From: Hymenobacter swuensis DY53
GTDB lineage: Bacteria > Bacteroidota > Bacteroidia > Cytophagales > Hymenobacteraceae
Length of the DNA stretch: 64,000 bases
Assembly (NCBI RefSeq): GCF_000576555.1
Contig: NZ_CP007145.1
Location: 1,612,001-1,676,000, forward strand
Direction of reading: 5' to 3'
The notes beneath the pieces are model-generated. The model ran no database searches, was not told where the DNA came from, and saw only the letters and a list, made by a program, of their open reading frames with translations. The position numbers were made by a program, and so were the translations under genes. Below are positions 40,610 to 48,199 of this stretch, in pieces. Position 1 is the stretch's first letter; every line of letters starts with the position of its first letter.

Positions 40610-41194
40610 CTACTTTTTCTCCAGCCCGGTGAGGAGCATGGTAATAATGTTGGCTTCCAACTCTTCCGCCGACAACTCGCGGCCGGGGCGGTACCAGAGT
40701 TCTACCCAGCGCACTGCCGAGAGGATGGTAAACAGTGCCACCGACACATTCACGGGCTGAAACTCGCCAGCCGCAATGCCTTTTTCAATCAGGGCGGCGA
40801 AGCCTTTCTCGTATTGCTTGCGGGCCTGCTTGAACTCCGTCAGGGCCGGCTCGCGCAGGTATTTCCAGTCGTGGTTGCCCACCGAAACGGCCGCGCCATC
40901 TTCAATCATCAACCGAATATGCAGCCGGATCAGGGCCTTGATTTTCTCGACATAGGAGGCGTCGGTGGCTTCAATTTCGGCCAGCTGGGAAATGTAGGTG
41001 CTCGACACGCGGAAGCAGATCAACTCCAGAATCTCGTCCTTGGACTTGATGTGGTTATACATGCTGGCAGCTTCTATGCCAACCTCACCGGCCAGATCCC
41101 GCATGGAAGTGCCGCCGAAGCCTTTCTGCTTGAACAGTTTGGCCGCTTCTTCCAAGATGAGTTGCCGCTTGTTGGTTTTTCGGATCGGGAGCAT
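40610..41194 (-). CDS. paaR: TetR/AcrR family regulator of the paa cluster (PaaR-like)
   Basis: The product is 194 residues. The N-terminal HTH (about 8-55) has ILEEAAKLFKQKGFGGTSMRDLAGEVGI followed by SMYNHIKSKDEIL, the TetR signature. The C-terminal ligand domain includes VWVELWYRPGRELS-like residues near 165. Known TetR-type PaaR proteins repress paa genes and are released by phenylacetyl-CoA; the same is inferred here. Two matching palindromes, upstream of paaR itself and of paaA, fit autoregulation and operon control. Confidence 0.85.
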   Translation of the reverse strand: MLPIRKTNKRQLILEEAAKLFKQKGFGGTSMRDLAGEVGIEAASMYNHIKSKDEILELICFRVSSTYISQLAEIEATDASYVEKIKALIRLHIRLMIEDGAAVSVGNHDWKYLREPALTEFKQARKQYEKGFAALIEKGIAAGEFQPVNVSVALFTILSAVRWVELWYRPGRELSAEELEANIITMLLTGLEKK

Positions 41195-41250
41195 GGGTGG
41201 GAAGGACGCTGGCAGTTCAGGAGCTAATGTACTACTCTTTACCGCTATGC

Positions 41251-41270
41251 AAACTAATGTTTGTTAGTTT
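41251..41270. promoter_or_regulatory. palindromic operator upstream of paaR (predicted PaaR site)
   Basis: AAACTAA (41251-41257) and TTAGTTT (41264-41270) form a 7-bp palindrome. With the flanking T58/G63 bases it matches the layout of the paaA site. It lies 57 bases upstream of the paaR ATG. A TTTG inside the site on the minus strand could be part of the -7 box, so binding would block transcription. Confidence 0.65.
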
Positions 41271-41653
41271 TCATTCAGCATTGCTTACGTTCCGAAATTA
41301 GGAAACGCTTTATACGGCCGATTACTTCTACAATTTCCCCACAATACTTTTCTACGACTTAGAGAAGATTTTTGTGTAGTCAGCGGGCGATGCATACCGC
41401 CCTGAATCTCTATTTGCTGACTGTAGTGGGGACATTGAGCATTGGGCGGCTAGGGCATATATCCACAAAGCCTAGGTATAAACTATGTACCTACCTCAAC
41501 CAAGCCTGCGCCTAAACGTAAAAGCAGCGCATACGCTGCTGGGTCCCGGCATGCCAATATGTTGTAGCTGACCTAGGGAAACCCCATCCGGTCTCGCACA
41601 GTTGTATTGGCCCAGGGCCGTACGTGGTGCGGGCTTTTTACTATCTGCTTTGT
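41271..41653. other. intergenic region between paaR and paoA
   Basis: These 383 bases separate divergent genes and are less GC-rich than the coding DNA. A 7-bp hairpin AGCAGCG/CGCTGCT lies at 41523-41540 and a small GGCCCAGGGCC palindrome near 41610. No protein-like frame was seen. A TTTG directly before the paoA ATG may be part of its promoter, but the box is not a good TAnnTTTG match. Confidence 0.4.
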
Positions 41654-42286
41654 ATGTCGACGTTTTCTTCTCCTGATACTCCGGAAGGCCAGCCAATGCG
41701 CCCCGAAGACGGCACGCGCCGTTCGTTCATGAAACAGGCCGGGGGCCTGCTGGGGCTGGCCCTGGCTCCGCCCTTCGTGGGGCCCGCCGAGCGGCTGGCA
41801 GCCTACTCTAAAACGGTGGAGGGCGTCACGTCGCTCCAACTCAAAATCAACGGTACCGTGCGCACCATTCAGGCCGAACCCCGCGTGACGTTGCTGGACG
41901 CTCTGCGCGAATACCTGGATCTGACCGGCACCAAGAAAGGCTGCGACCATGGCCAGTGCGGCGCCTGCACTGTGCACGTTGATGGCAAGCGTATCAATTC
42001 CTGCCTTACGCTGGCCGTGATGCAGCAGGGCAAGGAAATTACTACCATCGAGGGCCTGGCTCAGGGTGACAATCTGCACCCAATGCAGGAGGCATTCATC
42101 AAGCACGACGGTTTTCAGTGCGGCTACTGCACCCCCGGCCAGATTATGAGCGGGGTGGCGTGCGTGAAAGAAGGCCACGCGGGCTCTGACGACCAAACCC
42201 GCGAGTGGATGAGTGGCAACCTCTGCCGCTGCGGCGCTTACCCCAACATTGTGGCCGCCGTGCGGGAAGTAGCTGGTAAGAGTTGA
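41654..42286 (+). CDS. Tat-exported 2Fe-2S subunit of a molybdenum aldehyde oxidoreductase (PaoA type)
   Basis: The product is 210 residues. A twin-arginine signal (RRSFMK, R22-R23, then a GLLGLALAPP core) sends the folded protein to the periplasm. The first 2Fe-2S site uses C97, C102, C105 and C117; the second uses C156, C159, C191 and C193. With the following FAD and Mo subunits it matches PaoA/YagT of the periplasmic PaoABC enzyme, which oxidises a broad range of aldehydes, including aromatic ones. The ATG at 41654 is chosen for the Tat signal. The TGA stop is at the edge of an inverted repeat. Confidence 0.88.
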   Translation: MSTFSSPDTPEGQPMRPEDGTRRSFMKQAGGLLGLALAPPFVGPAERLAAYSKTVEGVTSLQLKINGTVRTIQAEPRVTLLDALREYLDLTGTKKGCDHGQCGACTVHVDGKRINSCLTLAVMQQGKEITTIEGLAQGDNLHPMQEAFIKHDGFQCGYCTPGQIMSGVACVKEGHAGSDDQTREWMSGNLCRCGAYPNIVAAVREVAGKS

Positions 42287-42387
42287 GTTATGAATGAAGA
42301 GTTATGAATTATGAATTGTCCTCCCGGGTAACAAGTGATTCAGCATAGCTCTACTCATAATTCATAATTCAGAACTCATAATTCAAC
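42282..42387. repeat. AT-rich imperfect inverted repeat between paoA and paoB genes
   Basis: The left part (GTTGAGTTATGAATGAAGAG…) and right part (…CAGAACTCATAATTCAAC) pair imperfectly over about 35 positions, with TTATGAAT words repeated in each arm. The loop contains a CCCGGG palindrome. It includes the stop of the 2Fe-2S subunit gene and ends five bases before the GTG of the FAD subunit gene. Confidence 0.7.
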
Positions 42388-42391
42388 GAAA

Positions 42392-43375
42392 GTGAACAAC
42401 TTTAGCTACACACAGGCCAATTCGGCCAAGGAGGCCACCGGGCTTCTGAAAGACAAGCCCCAAGCGGCCTACATTGCCGGCGGCACCACGCTGCTGGATA
42501 TGATGAAGGCCAACCTAGTGGAGCACCCGCAACTGGTGGACATCAATACGCTGCCGTTCAAAGGCATCGAGCAGACCGCCGACGGCCTGCGCATCGGAGC
42601 CATGGAGCGTATGAGCGACGTGGGGGAGAATAAGCTGGTATTGGAGCAATATCCGGCCATTTCCGAGTCGTTGTTGTTGGCAGCCTCACCGCAGCTGCGC
42701 AACATGGCCAGCATCGGGGGCAACATTTTGCAGCGCACCCGTTGCGGCTACTTCCGCGACCCGGCGTTTCCGTGCAACAAGCGCGTGCCCGGCTCGGGCT
42801 GCCCCGCTTTGGAAGGCGACAACCACAACCTAGCCGTGCTGGGTACCTCCGACAGCTGCATTGCCACCGCTTACCCCGGCGACCTAAGCGTGGCGCTGGC
42901 CGCGCTGGACGCCGTGCTGACGCTGGAAAACCAGAAGGGCAAGCAGCGCCGCGTGCCCGTGACGGAGTTTTACCTGCTGCCCGGCAAAACGCCGCAGAAG
43001 GAAAATGTGCTGGAGCCCGGCGAGCTGATTGTGGCCGTAACTATTCCGGCCGCCGCGCATGCCCGTCGCTCTACTTACTTCAAAGTGCGGGAGCGGGCCT
43101 CCTATGCCTATGCGCTGGCCTCGGCTGCCGTGGGGCTGGATGTGCAGGGTGGCACCATCCGCTCGGCCCGCGTGGCGCTGGGCGGCGTAGGCACCAAGCC
43201 TTGGCGCAGCCTCGAAGCCGAGAAACTGCTCGTGGGTAAACCTGCTACCGAGGCCACGTTCCGGGCCGCTGCTGCCGCCGCTTTGCGTGGCGCCCAGCCG
43301 CGCAAAGAAAACGCTTTCAAGGTAGAGCTGGCGCAGAACACGCTGGTGCAGGCCTTGATGAAAGTAGCCGGCTAA
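42392..43375 (+). CDS. FAD and 4Fe-4S subunit of aldehyde oxidoreductase (PaoB type)
   Basis: The product is 327 residues with a GTG start. The FAD site appears in AAYIAGGTTLLDMMK (near residue 26) and LRNMASIGGNIL. Cysteines C118, C128, C137 and C156 in 'RCGYFRDPAFPCNKR…GSGC' are placed like those that hold the extra 4Fe-4S cluster of PaoB and are absent from ordinary xanthine dehydrogenases. It has no signal peptide and probably rides out with the Tat-tagged subunit. The start codon follows the AT-rich repeat directly. Confidence 0.88.
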   Translation: MNNFSYTQANSAKEATGLLKDKPQAAYIAGGTTLLDMMKANLVEHPQLVDINTLPFKGIEQTADGLRIGAMERMSDVGENKLVLEQYPAISESLLLAASPQLRNMASIGGNILQRTRCGYFRDPAFPCNKRVPGSGCPALEGDNHNLAVLGTSDSCIATAYPGDLSVALAALDAVLTLENQKGKQRRVPVTEFYLLPGKTPQKENVLEPGELIVAVTIPAAAHARRSTYFKVRERASYAYALASAAVGLDVQGGTIRSARVALGGVGTKPWRSLEAEKLLVGKPATEATFRAAAAAALRGAQPRKENAFKVELAQNTLVQALMKVAG

Positions 43376-43382
43376 GCACGGG

Positions 43383-43486
43383 GTAGAGACGCGACACTTG
43401 GCGTCTCCACGTTGAAGCACTTGTCTTAAAAAAGACCGGTAAAACAACGTCAGCAACGATTGAGACGCGAAGTGTCGCGTCTCTAC
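43383..43486. repeat. 25-bp inverted repeat (GTAGAGACGCGACACTTCGC type)
   Basis: 43383-43407 and 43462-43486 are inverted copies with one mismatch. The arm begins GTAGAGACGCGACACTT. Between them lie further imperfect CACGTTG/CAACG and TCTTAAAAAAGA stems. I recall similar GTAGAGACGCG…CGCGTCTCTAC palindromes as common in Bacteroidota and cyanobacteria; this is from memory and unverified. Confidence 0.8.
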
Positions 43487-43510
43487 AGCCAACTTACGGA
43501 ACTCATCCCA

Positions 43511-45853
43511 ATGGATACCGCAGAACCAACTTTCTTTGATACTAACCCCAAAGCGGGCGTCGTAGGGCAGCCGCTGGACCGGATCGACGGCCGGGCCAAG
43601 GTGATGGGCACGGCCAAATACTCGGCCGAGTTTAACCAGCTGCCGGGCTTGGTGCACGCTGTGCTCAAAACCAGCGACGTGGCCAAGGGCCGCATCACCG
43701 GTTTTGATACTTCGGCGGCCCTCAAGCAGCCGGGCGTGGTGGCCATCCTGACCCACCAGAACGTGCCCAAGCTGGCCAAAACCCCCAACGACGCCGAGGG
43801 CAAAAAGGCTACTGGCGCGCCCATGGGTTTCCTGCCGCTGACCTCCGACCAGATTCACTACGCCGGCCAGCCGGTAGCCATTGTGGTGGCCGATACGCTG
43901 GAACGCGCCCAGTATGCTGCCGCGCTGTTGCGCGTACAGGTGGCTGCCGAGAAGCCCACGGCCTCTTACGAAGACCCCAAAGCCGAGCTGTTCGACCCCG
44001 AGAAGATTCAGGACGGTAAGGCCAAGGGCCACACGGTGCGAGGCAATCCGCAGGCGGCTTTTGCGGCAGCTCCGGTGCAGCTCACTCACAAGTACACCCA
44101 CGCCATCAACCACCACAACCCCATGGAGCCCGGTGCTACTACCGCCCATTGGGAAGCCGCCGACCGCCTGACGGTGTACGAATCCACGCAGGGCGTGTCG
44201 CGCACACAGAAGTACTTGAGCGCCATGTTTGGCCTCTCGGCCGAGCAGGTACGGGTGGTGACCAAATATCTGGGTGGCGGGTTTGGTTGCAAGGGCGCTA
44301 CTTGGCCCCACACGGCCCTGGCAGTGCAGGCCGCTAAAGCCGTGGGCCGGCCCGTGAAGCTGGCCCTCACGCGCCCCCAGATGTTCACCAGCATGGGCCA
44401 CCGCGAAGACCAGACTCAAACGCTGAAAGTGGGTGCCACCCGCGACGGGAAACTCACGGCCCTCATCCACGAGAAGACCTCGACCACCTCGCCGTGGGAC
44501 AACTATGCCGAGTCGAACAGCAAGATCATCAATATGCTGTACGAGTGCCAAAACTTTGAGGCCTCGTACCAGCTGGCTCGCGCCAATGTGATGACCTCCA
44601 CGTTTATGCGCGCCCCCGGCGAAGCCCCCGGCTCGTTTGCGCTGGAGTGTTCCCTCGATGATCTGGCCTACCAGTTAAATATTGATCCGCTGGAAATCAG
44701 GCTGCGCAACTATGCCGAGAAGGACCCCAGCACCGGCCAGGCCTGGAGCAGCAAAAGCCTGAAGCAATGCTACGCCCGCGGGGCCGAGCTGTTCGGCTGG
44801 AGCAAGCGGAACCCCAAAGCCGGCGCCACCCGCGACGGCCGCCTGCTGGTGGGCTGGGGCATGGCCACGGCCAGCTACCCCGTCCACAACTCGCAGGGCA
44901 CGGCCCGCGCCCGCCTCTACGCCGACGGCCACGCCGTGGTGCAGTCGGGCGCAACCGACCTGGGCACCGGCACCTACACCGTGATGACGCAGGTAGCGGC
45001 CGATGCGCTGTTTCTGCCCGTGGACAAGGTGCGCTTCGAACTGGGCGATACCAAGCTGCCTACTGCACCCAACTCGGGCGGCTCGGTGGCGGCTGGAACG
45101 GTGTCCTCGTCGGTGTACATGGCCGCGCAGGATGTGTGGCAGAAGCTGATCAAGGTTGCGGTGATGGATAAGAAGTCGCCGCTGTACCGCGCCAAATCGG
45201 CTGATGTGGAGGTGAAGCAGGGCCGTTTGCAGCTCAAGAACAACCCGCAGAAAGGGGAGGACTTTGCCGCCATCATGAAGCGCGCCGAAATGGCCGACAT
45301 TGAGGGCAACGGTCAGGGCCGCTACGGCAGCGGCTACGAAGATGCTCAGGCCGCCGCCAACGCCGACCCCAGCAAGAAGGACGAGGCCGGCGACCATTCC
45401 ATGCACTCTTTCGGGGCGCACTTCTGTGAAGTGAAGGTGGACCCCGAACTGGGCACCGTGCGCGTCACGCGCTGGGTGAGCGTGCACGGGGCTGGCCGCA
45501 TCCTGAACGCCAAAACTGCCCGCTCCCAGATCATTGGGGGCAGCATCTTCGGCATTGGTTCGGCCCTAATGGAAACTACCGTGCGCGACCAGAACTACTC
45601 GCGCTACACCAACGCCTCTCTGGCCGACTACCACATCCCCGTCAACGCCGACATTCCGGAAATGACGGTGGAATTCATTGATGAAAAAGACCCGTATATC
45701 AACGCCATGGGCGTGAAAGGTATCGGCGAAATTTCGATGGTAGGCGTCGCTGCTGCTGTGGGTAACGCCGTATTCCACGCCACCGGCAAGCGGGTGCGCA
45801 GCCTGCCCATTACGCCCGATAAAATTCTGGCCACGAAGTCGGTGCAGGCATAA
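43511..45853 (+). CDS. molybdopterin subunit of aldehyde oxidoreductase (PaoC type)
   Basis: The product is 780 residues. 'GQPLDRIDGRAKVMGTAKYSAE' opens the xanthine-oxidase-like large subunit. GGGFGCKGATWP, RAPGEAPGSFALECSLD and the C-terminal VKGIGEISMVGVAAAVGNA hold the molybdopterin contacts and the catalytic Glu. It binds the Mo cofactor and oxidises the aldehyde. I chose the ATG at 43511; the frame upstream is repeat sequence. The subunits are three separate genes in the order 2Fe-2S, FAD, Mo, as in paoABC. XdhC and MocA genes at 48.2-50.0 kb probably mature it. Confidence 0.92.
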   Translation: MDTAEPTFFDTNPKAGVVGQPLDRIDGRAKVMGTAKYSAEFNQLPGLVHAVLKTSDVAKGRITGFDTSAALKQPGVVAILTHQNVPKLAKTPNDAEGKKATGAPMGFLPLTSDQIHYAGQPVAIVVADTLERAQYAAALLRVQVAAEKPTASYEDPKAELFDPEKIQDGKAKGHTVRGNPQAAFAAAPVQLTHKYTHAINHHNPMEPGATTAHWEAADRLTVYESTQGVSRTQKYLSAMFGLSAEQVRVVTKYLGGGFGCKGATWPHTALAVQAAKAVGRPVKLALTRPQMFTSMGHREDQTQTLKVGATRDGKLTALIHEKTSTTSPWDNYAESNSKIINMLYECQNFEASYQLARANVMTSTFMRAPGEAPGSFALECSLDDLAYQLNIDPLEIRLRNYAEKDPSTGQAWSSKSLKQCYARGAELFGWSKRNPKAGATRDGRLLVGWGMATASYPVHNSQGTARARLYADGHAVVQSGATDLGTGTYTVMTQVAADALFLPVDKVRFELGDTKLPTAPNSGGSVAAGTVSSSVYMAAQDVWQKLIKVAVMDKKSPLYRAKSADVEVKQGRLQLKNNPQKGEDFAAIMKRAEMADIEGNGQGRYGSGYEDAQAAANADPSKKDEAGDHSMHSFGAHFCEVKVDPELGTVRVTRWVSVHGAGRILNAKTARSQIIGGSIFGIGSALMETTVRDQNYSRYTNASLADYHIPVNADIPEMTVEFIDEKDPYINAMGVKGIGEISMVGVAAAVGNAVFHATGKRVRSLPITPDKILATKSVQA

Positions 45854-45885
45854 CGCTCTTAGGTTTCTCCGATTTTCGCTAATAC

Positions 45886-45922
45886 AAAGCGGCCCGTCTC
45901 CAAATGAGAGACGGGCCGTTTT
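45886..45922 (+). terminator. intrinsic terminator of the paoABC-like operon
   Basis: CGGCCCGTCTC (45890-45900) and GAGACGGGCCG (45908-45918) form a perfect 11-bp stem with a seven-base loop, followed by TTTT. Confidence 0.88.
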
Positions 45923-45986
45923 GCGTTGAAATCAGACGTAACGGTACTGCTTGTGGCGTATGTAGCGGCACTATTCTGTGGGCTTT

Positions 45987-46868
45987 TTACTGCACAAAAT
46001 AATGGCCCTGTTCAAGATCGGCCAGAAGGCCCGGGCGGGTAGGCTGCCAGTCCAGCTGCTGTTGAGTGAGGACGCTGGACGCCGGCATATCCATGCCCAC
46101 GAAGCGGGCCATCCAGCCAAAATGTTCAGCAGCTTCTTCAACAGGTTTGGAAGCCGCCGGCAGATTCAGGTGCCGCCCGATAACGGTGGCTATTTCCCGC
46201 ATTGGAATGCCCTCATCGGCCACGCCGTGGTAGCAGGTGCCGGTAGTACCCTGCTCCAGGGCCAGCCGGAAAAGCCGGGCCGCATCGAGCCGGTGCACGG
46301 CAGGCCAGCGGTTCATCCCTTCGCCTAGGTACGCCACCACACCTTTCTGGCGGGCTATACTGATCAGAGTCGGCACGAAGCCACAATCGCCTTGGTCGTG
46401 CACTGAGGGGGGCAGGCGGATCACCGAGGCGCGTACACCCTGTGTCGCTAAAGCAAGGGCCGCGTTTTCCGACATGCGCGGCGAAGGGCCGGGCGTATCA
46501 TCTTCTGTGCCCAAACGGTCAGTGGTCAAACCGGCCAACCCAGCCGTAACGATGAGCGGCCGCGCCGAGCCGACCAATGCATTGCCAAGGGCTGCAATGG
46601 CAATCTGGTCTGTTTCGCCGGCTGCTTCGTACTCAACGAAGTTGTGATTATAGGCAGTATGGATAACGCCATCTGAAGCCGCCGCTCCGCTCTGCAGGCT
46701 GTTGGGGTCGTCGAGAGAGCCATGGTGCACTGCCGCACCAGCAGCGCGTATAGCCTGGGCGGCCGCTTCGGAACGGGCCAGGCCGAGTACCTGATGACCC
46801 GCGCCAAGTAATTCCTGAACTATGGCGGAGCCGATAAAGCCCGTAGCGCCGGTTACAAAAACACGCAT
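45987..46868 (-). CDS. NAD(P)-dependent epimerase/SDR-family oxidoreductase
   Basis: The product is 293 residues. MRVFVTGATGFIGSAIVQELL is the extended-SDR Rossmann motif, and RVHR/AVHRLDAARLFRLALEQG near residue 200 fits the epimerase substrate region. The classical Y-x-x-x-K is not evident, so this may be an atypical member that binds NADPH without epimerase activity. I chose the ATG at 46868 at the start of the first strand. The AraC gene upstream on the same strand (110-base gap) is a likely regulator. Confidence 0.85.
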   Translation of the reverse strand: MRVFVTGATGFIGSAIVQELLGAGHQVLGLARSEAAAQAIRAAGAAVHHGSLDDPNSLQSGAAASDGVIHTAYNHNFVEYEAAGETDQIAIAALGNALVGSARPLIVTAGLAGLTTDRLGTEDDTPGPSPRMSENAALALATQGVRASVIRLPPSVHDQGDCGFVPTLISIARQKGVVAYLGEGMNRWPAVHRLDAARLFRLALEQGTTGTCYHGVADEGIPMREIATVIGRHLNLPAASKPVEEAAEHFGWMARFVGMDMPASSVLTQQQLDWQPTRPGLLADLEQGHYFVQ

Positions 46869-46877
46869 ATGCTGGTT

Positions 46878-46912
46878 CTTTGGAAGTGAGGTTTTTTTAT
46901 GTTCCAAAGGTC
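46878..46912. promoter_or_regulatory. inverted repeat and -7-like box upstream of the SDR gene
   Basis: CTTTGGAA at 46878-46885 and TTCCAAAG at 46902-46909 are inverted copies 16 bases apart. On the minus strand the second arm overlaps GACCTTTG (46905-46912), one base from TAnnTTTG. It may be the binding site of the neighbouring AraC protein or of another dimeric regulator. Confidence 0.4.
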
Positions 46913-46977
46913 TGGCGCCTGGACAGGACCAGCATTGCGCGAACCAAACTGTCTGCTGAATAATTCAAACAACTGAC

Positions 46978-47907
46978 CTACCCCCGATAGTCGCCTGGGG
47001 TCATAGTAGTCTGACGCTTGAAGAAGTTGCAGAAATGTGCCACATCGGCAAAGCCTAAGCTGTCGGCAATTTCCGAGATGGTCCAGTTGGTTTGTTTCAA
47101 CAGCATCCGGGCCTCCTGCGCTACCCGGCTGCCGATAAGAGCGGTGGTGGTTTGGCCGGAGGTTTCCTTCAGTACCCGGTTCAGGTGGTTTACGTGTACG
47201 GCCAGCTGGTTGGCATAGTCGGCGGCCGTGCGCAGGCGCAGGCGTTGCTGCGGCGACTCCAGCGGGAACTGTCGGGCCAGCAGATCGGCAAACCGCGCCG
47301 CCAGTCGCTCTGCAGCAGAATGGGCCGGAGCCAGGGCCGAGGCAGGCTGAAACTTCTGTACATAATGAATCAGCTCCAGCAGGTAAGCCCGCAGTAGGTC
47401 GTACTTATAGGCGTAGTCAGACGCAATTTCCAGCGTCATCTTCTGAAAAATAGCTTCCATAGCCGTGTATTCCACCTCAGATACCTGCACTACCGGGTAA
47501 GCACCCGGCTGAAAAGCCGGCAGTTCCTCTACCGCCATCCGCCCTTGGGTGGGTAGCAGGAATTCAGCGGTGAAAACACAGAAGTGCCCGGTTTGGTCTG
47601 CCTGCTGCGGCAGCCAGCGGTAAGGCACCCGCGAGGAGGCAAACCACAGCGCACTTTGGTTAACGTCCACTACCTGGTCGGCATACTCAATGCGGCTGCG
47701 CCCACGAATCAGACTGATTTTATAAAAAGCCCGCCGGTCAAATGTCATGGGGGGCCTTTCCCGGTTGGCCAGCATTAGGTCGGCTACATTGAAGACGTTG
47801 AAATGACCGACTTCCCGCTGCTGGTCTGACATCAGCAACGTACGGTCAGGTGCTCCGGTCTCCGGAAGTAGTTTGGTATACAGTTCTTCGAGCTGGCCGG
47901 ATTTCAT
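46978..47907 (-). CDS. AraC family transcriptional regulator
   Basis: The product is 309 residues. The N-terminal ~180 residues form a cupin-like ligand domain, and the C-terminal double HTH (about 215-305) has 'NHLNRVLKETSGQTTTALIGSRVAQEARMLLKQTNWTISEIADSLGFADVAHFCNFFKRQTTMTPGDYR', the AraC signature. It acts in the cytoplasm as a ligand-responsive activator. It is likely to control the SDR gene just downstream. A TATCTTTG box at 47927-47934 on the minus strand is its probable promoter. Confidence 0.9.
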   Translation of the reverse strand: MKSGQLEELYTKLLPETGAPDRTLLMSDQQREVGHFNVFNVADLMLANRERPPMTFDRRAFYKISLIRGRSRIEYADQVVDVNQSALWFASSRVPYRWLPQQADQTGHFCVFTAEFLLPTQGRMAVEELPAFQPGAYPVVQVSEVEYTAMEAIFQKMTLEIASDYAYKYDLLRAYLLELIHYVQKFQPASALAPAHSAAERLAARFADLLARQFPLESPQQRLRLRTAADYANQLAVHVNHLNRVLKETSGQTTTALIGSRVAQEARMLLKQTNWTISEIADSLGFADVAHFCNFFKRQTTMTPGDYRG

Positions 47908-47926
47908 AGCAAATGGTTGTAAGAAT

Positions 47927-47934
47927 CAAAGATA
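47927..47934 (-). promoter_or_regulatory. -7 promoter element TATCTTTG for the AraC gene
   Basis: The minus strand reads TATCTTTG, an exact TAnnTTTG match, 20 bases before the start codon. No clear -33 element was seen. Confidence 0.5.
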
Positions 47935-48089
47935 AACAGTTCCTGAGCATACAGCTGCTTTCACAGTATGGTATCAGGCGTATTCAATACTCAACCAGTA
48001 ACAGGGACCATGTAGTCTGCTTACCGGAAGCGTATATGCTCTGACAAGTTGTTATGGAGGCCGTCACTATTTTTCGAATACGTGCCTGC

Positions 48090-48159
48090 GAATGGCATGC
48101 AACGCCATTCCTGAGCTGAAACCTTGGCCTTGGGCGGGGCTGTTCTTACAACCCCGCCC
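48090..48159 (+). promoter_or_regulatory. two hairpins in the leader region of the xdhC-like gene
   Basis: GAATGGC/GCCATTC (48090-48110, seven-base loop) and GGGCGGGG/CCCCGCCC (48132-48159, 12-base loop) precede the ATG at 48200. They might be leader RNA structures. I could not match them to the Moco riboswitch pattern. Confidence 0.35.
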
Positions 48160-48199
48160 CGTCGCCCGGCGTACTGTCTAAGCTAATTCTCTTTGCATC

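Noticed and set aside
42884..44551. A 555-codon open frame on the minus strand over the paoB/paoC genes
   Set aside because: It crosses two well-recognised genes and the repeat between them. Its product has no recognisable domain and consists of GC-driven residues.
48090..48159. Moco riboswitch call
   Set aside because: Only two simple hairpins are visible; the multi-helix core expected of that riboswitch could not be found.
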